From Xanthomonas dyei (GTDB lineage Bacteria > Pseudomonadota > Gammaproteobacteria > Xanthomonadales > Xanthomonadaceae), in contig NZ_MDEE01000014.1 in the NCBI RefSeq assembly GCF_002939865.1, positions 1-64,000 of the forward strand: DNA of 64,000 bases, read 5' to 3'. A program made the translations under genes and the position numbers. This document shows, in pieces, positions 59,261 to 64,000 of this stretch; position 1 is the first letter of the stretch; every line of letters starts with the position of its first letter. Below the pieces are notes generated by a model, which was given only the letters and a program-made list of their open reading frames with translations, had not been told where the DNA came from and did no database searches.

Positions 59261-61000
59261 CTAGGCAAGCCGCCGCGACTCCGCATACGGCGGCGTGTCC
59301 GGATAATCGTCTTCGCGCAGCCGGGCTTGCAGGTCGCGCCACCACTGCGGGTCGAACAGTTCCGGGTGGATGTGTTTGACCGCCTCCAGTTGCGAGGCCG
59401 GCAAGCCCATGAACAAGGCGAAGCGTTCGGGAAACACATCGCGCGGGCCGACATGGAACCAGGGTTCGGCGGCGAGTTGTTCTTCGTAGGTGGTGGGCGT
59501 GGGCCAGTCGCGAAAGGTGCAGTCGGTGATCAGGCACAGCTCGTCGTAGTCGTAGAACACCGCGCGCTGATGGCGGGTGATCCCGAAGTTCTTTAGCAGC
59601 ATGTCGCCGGGAAAGATGTTGTTGCGCGCCATGTCCTTGATCGCCTGGCCATAGTCCAGCGCGGCGGCATGCGCGGCCTCGGGCAGTTGCTCGCGCAGGT
59701 ACAGATTGAGCGGGCGCAGGCGCCGTTGGACGTAGCACAGCGCAATCAGCACATCGTCGCCGTCTTCGCTCAGGCTCATCGCGCAGCTGGTCTGCAGTTC
59801 TTCCAGCAGTGCTGGCGAGAAGCGCGCCTTGGGAAAGCGCAGAAATCGGTACGGCTGCGCGTCGAGCAGGCGGCCGATGCGATCGAGCTGGAAGACCAAT
59901 TCGTATTTCCCTTCGACCTGCGCGCGGCTCATGGTCTTGGGATAGGCGAAACGGTCGCGAATGAGCTTGAACACCAGCGGATAACTGGGCAGCGTAAACA
60001 CCACCATGACCATGCCGGGCGTGCCATCGGCATGCACCAGCTGCTCGGACGGCTGCGCCTGAAAATGGCTGAAAAACGTGCGATAGCGCTCGGTCTTGCC
60101 TTGCTTGGCGCGGCCCAGCATGGTGTAGAGCTCGTCGACCGGCTTGTGGGTCAGCAGGCTGCGCAGAAATACCACCGCATCGCCGACCGTGGACAAATCG
60201 GCCTGAAAATAACTGCGCGAGTTACTGAACAGTTGTGCGACATCGCTGCGCTTGGTCAGCACCGCTTCGGCGCGCAAGCCGGCACCGTCGTTGATCAGCG
60301 CGATGACGCACGGCGAAAACCGATGCTCGCCGAACACACGCCCGACCAGATACGCACGACGTTCGCGATAGAACACCGTTTCCAGCAGTTCGACGCTGCG
60401 CACCGGGTGCTCGCCCCAATGCGCCAGATCGTCGAGCAGACGCACCGCAATGGCCGCCGCGCAGCGGGTGCGGTGCGCATACGGCACGGCGAATGCGTAA
60501 TCGCCCAGCACGCGCACCAGCATGTCGGTCAGCCGGCCCGGCGACACGGCGTAGGTATGCCGTGCGACCGGCACGGTGATGGCATCGGTGGGCTCAATAT
60601 CCAGCGCGATGAATTCGATATCGGCATCCACGCCATGGGTGCCGAAGTAACGCCGCGTCAGCGTGTTGTAGAAGGTCTTGTACAACTCCTGATCGATCAA
60701 CCCGGCCAGCAACGCGGCGTAATGACCGCGTGCGCGCATCCACAACGCGCGGTCGTGCGCCTGCCCCAGCAGCACGGCGCGCAGGCGCAGCATGCATTCG
60801 GTGATGTACTGATCGTAGAGCGCGATACGTGCGACGGCGTCATCGCGCGCAGCGCTCCAGTCGCGCGTTTCGAAGCGCTGCTTGGCACGTGCGGTGATCT
60901 CTGAAAACCGTGCGTGGTAATCCTCGAACGCTTCGTACACGGCGTGCGCGATCGCCAGCGCGCGGCGTTCGGATTGCGGCGGTAACGGGAGCTGGCTCAT
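59261..61000 (-). CDS. aceK: Isocitrate dehydrogenase kinase/phosphatase
   Basis: 579 residues from ATG 61000, the usual length. AceK reversibly phosphorylates isocitrate dehydrogenase to send carbon through the glyoxylate shunt. Features of the family are [20 protein letters not shown] before the kinase lobe, RVGRLLDAQ-like [20 protein letters not shown], and the catalytic region [20 protein letters not shown] followed by [13 protein letters not shown]. The monomeric icd gene lies about 1.4 kb away, beyond a LysR gene. The upstream start at 61087 is not supported. Confidence 0.95.
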   Translation of the reverse strand: MSQLPLPPQSERRALAIAHAVYEAFEDYHARFSEITARAKQRFETRDWSAARDDAVARIALYDQYITECMLRLRAVLLGQAHDRALWMRARGHYAALLAGLIDQELYKTFYNTLTRRYFGTHGVDADIEFIALDIEPTDAITVPVARHTYAVSPGRLTDMLVRVLGDYAFAVPYAHRTRCAAAIAVRLLDDLAHWGEHPVRSVELLETVFYRERRAYLVGRVFGEHRFSPCVIALINDGAGLRAEAVLTKRSDVAQLFSNSRSYFQADLSTVGDAVVFLRSLLTHKPVDELYTMLGRAKQGKTERYRTFFSHFQAQPSEQLVHADGTPGMVMVVFTLPSYPLVFKLIRDRFAYPKTMSRAQVEGKYELVFQLDRIGRLLDAQPYRFLRFPKARFSPALLEELQTSCAMSLSEDGDDVLIALCYVQRRLRPLNLYLREQLPEAAHAAALDYGQAIKDMARNNIFPGDMLLKNFGITRHQRAVFYDYDELCLITDCTFRDWPTPTTYEEQLAAEPWFHVGPRDVFPERFALFMGLPASQLEAVKHIHPELFDPQWWRDLQARLREDDYPDTPPYAESRRLA

Positions 61001-61013
61001 GGCGGCAGTGTAC

Positions 61014-61955
61014 TCAGCGCTTGCGGCGACGCGGGGTGGGCAGCGCAGCATGCGGGGCGACCGCTGCCTGCTGCGCGTGCGCGGCATGTTCGCGCGCCTG
61101 TGTTTGCAGCCATGCGCGAAACGCGAGAAAGCCGGTGTGTGCGGCCGACCGTGGCGGGTACACCAGGTAATGCGACCAGCTGGTCTTGAGCCGTTGCGCG
61201 GACAGCGCCACCAGTTGGCCGGATGCCAGCAACAGGCGTGCGCGCGTCACCCGCCCCATCGCCACACCGACGCCATCCAGCGCCGCGCGGTGATGGGACT
61301 CGGAGTCGTCGAGCACGGCGGCATAGCGACGCGGCGGCTCGCCACCGAAGGTTGTAAACCAGCGCGGCCAGTCGCCATCCGGGTCGCCCAGCAGCGGCCA
61401 TTGCTGCAGCGGCTGCGCATCGATGCCGCCCATGCGCGCGATCAGCGCCGGGCTGGCCATCGGCACCAGCCATTCGTCGAACAACGGTTCGGCGATTACG
61501 CCCGGCCATTGCCCGGCGCCGATGCGCATGGCTGCATCCACGTCCGGCTGGCGCTCGAAATCCACCAGTCGCTCGCTGGAAAACAGATTGATCTCGATGG
61601 TGGGATGGGCCGCCAGAAAATCGCTCAGGCGCGGCACCAGCCACGCCGAGGCCATCGACGGAGTAATGCTCAGAGTGAGCGTGTCCTCGCGGCGCGCGGC
61701 GAACGGCTGGAACGCCTCGGCAATCGCATCCAGATGCGGTGCAATGCGATCGAGCAATTGCTGCCCCTGCGCAGTGGCGCTGACGCCACGCGCGTGCCGT
61801 TGCAGCAACCGATAGCCCAGGCGCTGTTCGAGCGCACGCACCTGGTGACTGAGCGCGCTGACGGTCAGATGCATCGACGCGGCAGCGCGCGACAGATTGC
61901 CCAGACGCACCGCACTGACGAAGCCCTGCAATGCGTGAAGCGGCGGACGCGACAT
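61014..61955 (-). CDS. LysR-family transcriptional regulator (GcvA-like)
   Basis: 313 residues. The winged helix-turn-helix opens [20 protein letters not shown], with [20 protein letters not shown] as recognition helix, as in GcvA-type LysR proteins. The effector domain follows from about residue 90 ([20 protein letters not shown]). It ends in a basic tail ([10 protein letters not shown]). It is divergent from the small gene at 62058, and its gene ends 14 bases before aceK, so it may control aceK or be cotranscribed with it. The effector is unknown. Confidence 0.92.
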   Translation of the reverse strand: MSRPPLHALQGFVSAVRLGNLSRAAASMHLTVSALSHQVRALEQRLGYRLLQRHARGVSATAQGQQLLDRIAPHLDAIAEAFQPFAARREDTLTLSITPSMASAWLVPRLSDFLAAHPTIEINLFSSERLVDFERQPDVDAAMRIGAGQWPGVIAEPLFDEWLVPMASPALIARMGGIDAQPLQQWPLLGDPDGDWPRWFTTFGGEPPRRYAAVLDDSESHHRAALDGVGVAMGRVTRARLLLASGQLVALSAQRLKTSWSHYLVYPPRSAAHTGFLAFRAWLQTQAREHAAHAQQAAVAPHAALPTPRRRKR

Positions 61956-62057
61956 GGCTCACCCTTGAATGGAATTCAACGCAGACTTGCAAAAGCCTCG
62001 CTTTTGCATGACTCAGCCTGCGCCTACTGTGGCTTCCACTCAAGTGGGAGCAGGATC

Positions 62058-62306
62058 ATGCGCATCTTTACCGAGTTGCTGTTCCAGCACGGGCACATTG
62101 CCGACGTGGCGCTTGCAAAGCAGTTGGCAGAACCCGAGATCGCGAGGGAGGTGGCAACGGACGCCACAACCGAACCGGCAAAGCAGACCGCGCAGAGCGC
62201 GCCGGTCGCGAGCGAGGCTGCGCGACAACGGCATGCCGAGAAACGCATGGCGCGGCGTGCACGCCGCCTGGTGCGGGCAATGACCGCGCTGTCGCCCTTT
62301 CGCTGA
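62058..62306 (+). CDS. Small hypothetical protein divergent from the LysR gene
   Basis: 82 residues from ATG 62058, behind GGGAGCAGGATC as ribosome binding site. It starts MRIFTELLFQHGHIADVALA, has a central helical charged part and an Arg-rich end (EKRMARRARRLVRAMTALSP). No signal peptide or known domain is seen. Divergence from a LysR gene suggests regulation by it. A terminator follows directly. Confidence 0.6.
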   Translation: MRIFTELLFQHGHIADVALAKQLAEPEIAREVATDATTEPAKQTAQSAPVASEAARQRHAEKRMARRARRLVRAMTALSPFR

Positions 62307-62314
62307 AACGACAA

Positions 62315-62339
62315 GGCCCGCCTGTCAACGAGGCGGGCC
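62315..62339. terminator. Terminator shared by the small gene and icd
   Basis: A 9-bp stem GGCCCGCCT/AGGCGGGCC with a 7-base loop between converging genes. Confidence 0.75.
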
Positions 62340-62385
62340 CTGCATATCGCACTGATTGCACGCACCGCCATGCGGTGCGCGGGGA

Positions 62386-64000
<1,615 letters not shown>

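Overview
The window looks like a chromosomal segment of a plant-pathogenic Xanthomonas (Gammaproteobacteria, Lysobacterales). The base composition is high in GC. The housekeeping order is gammaproteobacterial (def-fmt-rsmB divergent from lysM-dprA-smg-topA-tsaC). It also has a secreted LipA-type esterase and a gene that resembles the XopP/RipH type III effectors. The species cannot be fixed from the sequence alone.

Positions 1-6250 are accessory DNA. They hold an effector-like gene broken by one in-frame TGA and capped at its 3' end by an insertion sequence, a decayed IS3-family element, an intact secreted esterase gene, scraps of P2-like phage tail genes R and S inside AT-rich DNA, and a tRNA with CAU anticodon at the right border. 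From about 6850 the DNA is ordinary core genome.

Core layout: rpoD, dtd, a lipid A acyltransferase, a GNAT acetyltransferase and ribA (6.8-12.7 kb); two bacterial PH-domain membrane proteins (13-15.3 kb); an envelope-glycan group with a CDP-glycerol transferase-like protein, a GT2, an O-antigen ligase-like protein and an ArnT-like GT39 (15.3-20.6 kb); rsmB-fmt-def facing lysM-dprA-smg, two GYF_2-domain genes, topA and tsaC (20.6-32 kb); two DUF4124-like secreted proteins, a tandem duplication of about 249 bp, an SDR, a small lipoprotein, sppA and a MATE exporter (32-39 kb); DUF3667 and DUF3106 genes, then priA behind a region carrying two inverted DnaA boxes (39-44.8 kb); a GTAG-type REP hairpin, a GST, a NYN-domain protein, a Coa1-like membrane protein and ndh (44.8-48.6 kb); a UPF0126 channel, rpoH, ung, a double-receiver protein and ftsEX (48.6-53.7 kb); rhlB, trxA and rho (53.7-58.1 kb); a TonB-like protein, aceK, a LysR regulator and the 5'-truncated monomeric icd (58.3-64 kb).

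The most notable points are the broken effector with its IS cap, the recognisable P2 R/S fossils, a GYF_2-pilin fusion next to a GYF_2-RDD protein, a rho gene with a long Gln/Asn/Gly-rich disordered insertion, and a perfect inverted pair of DnaA boxes before priA. I did not find a CRISPR array, a rRNA operon, or an intact phage or defence system.
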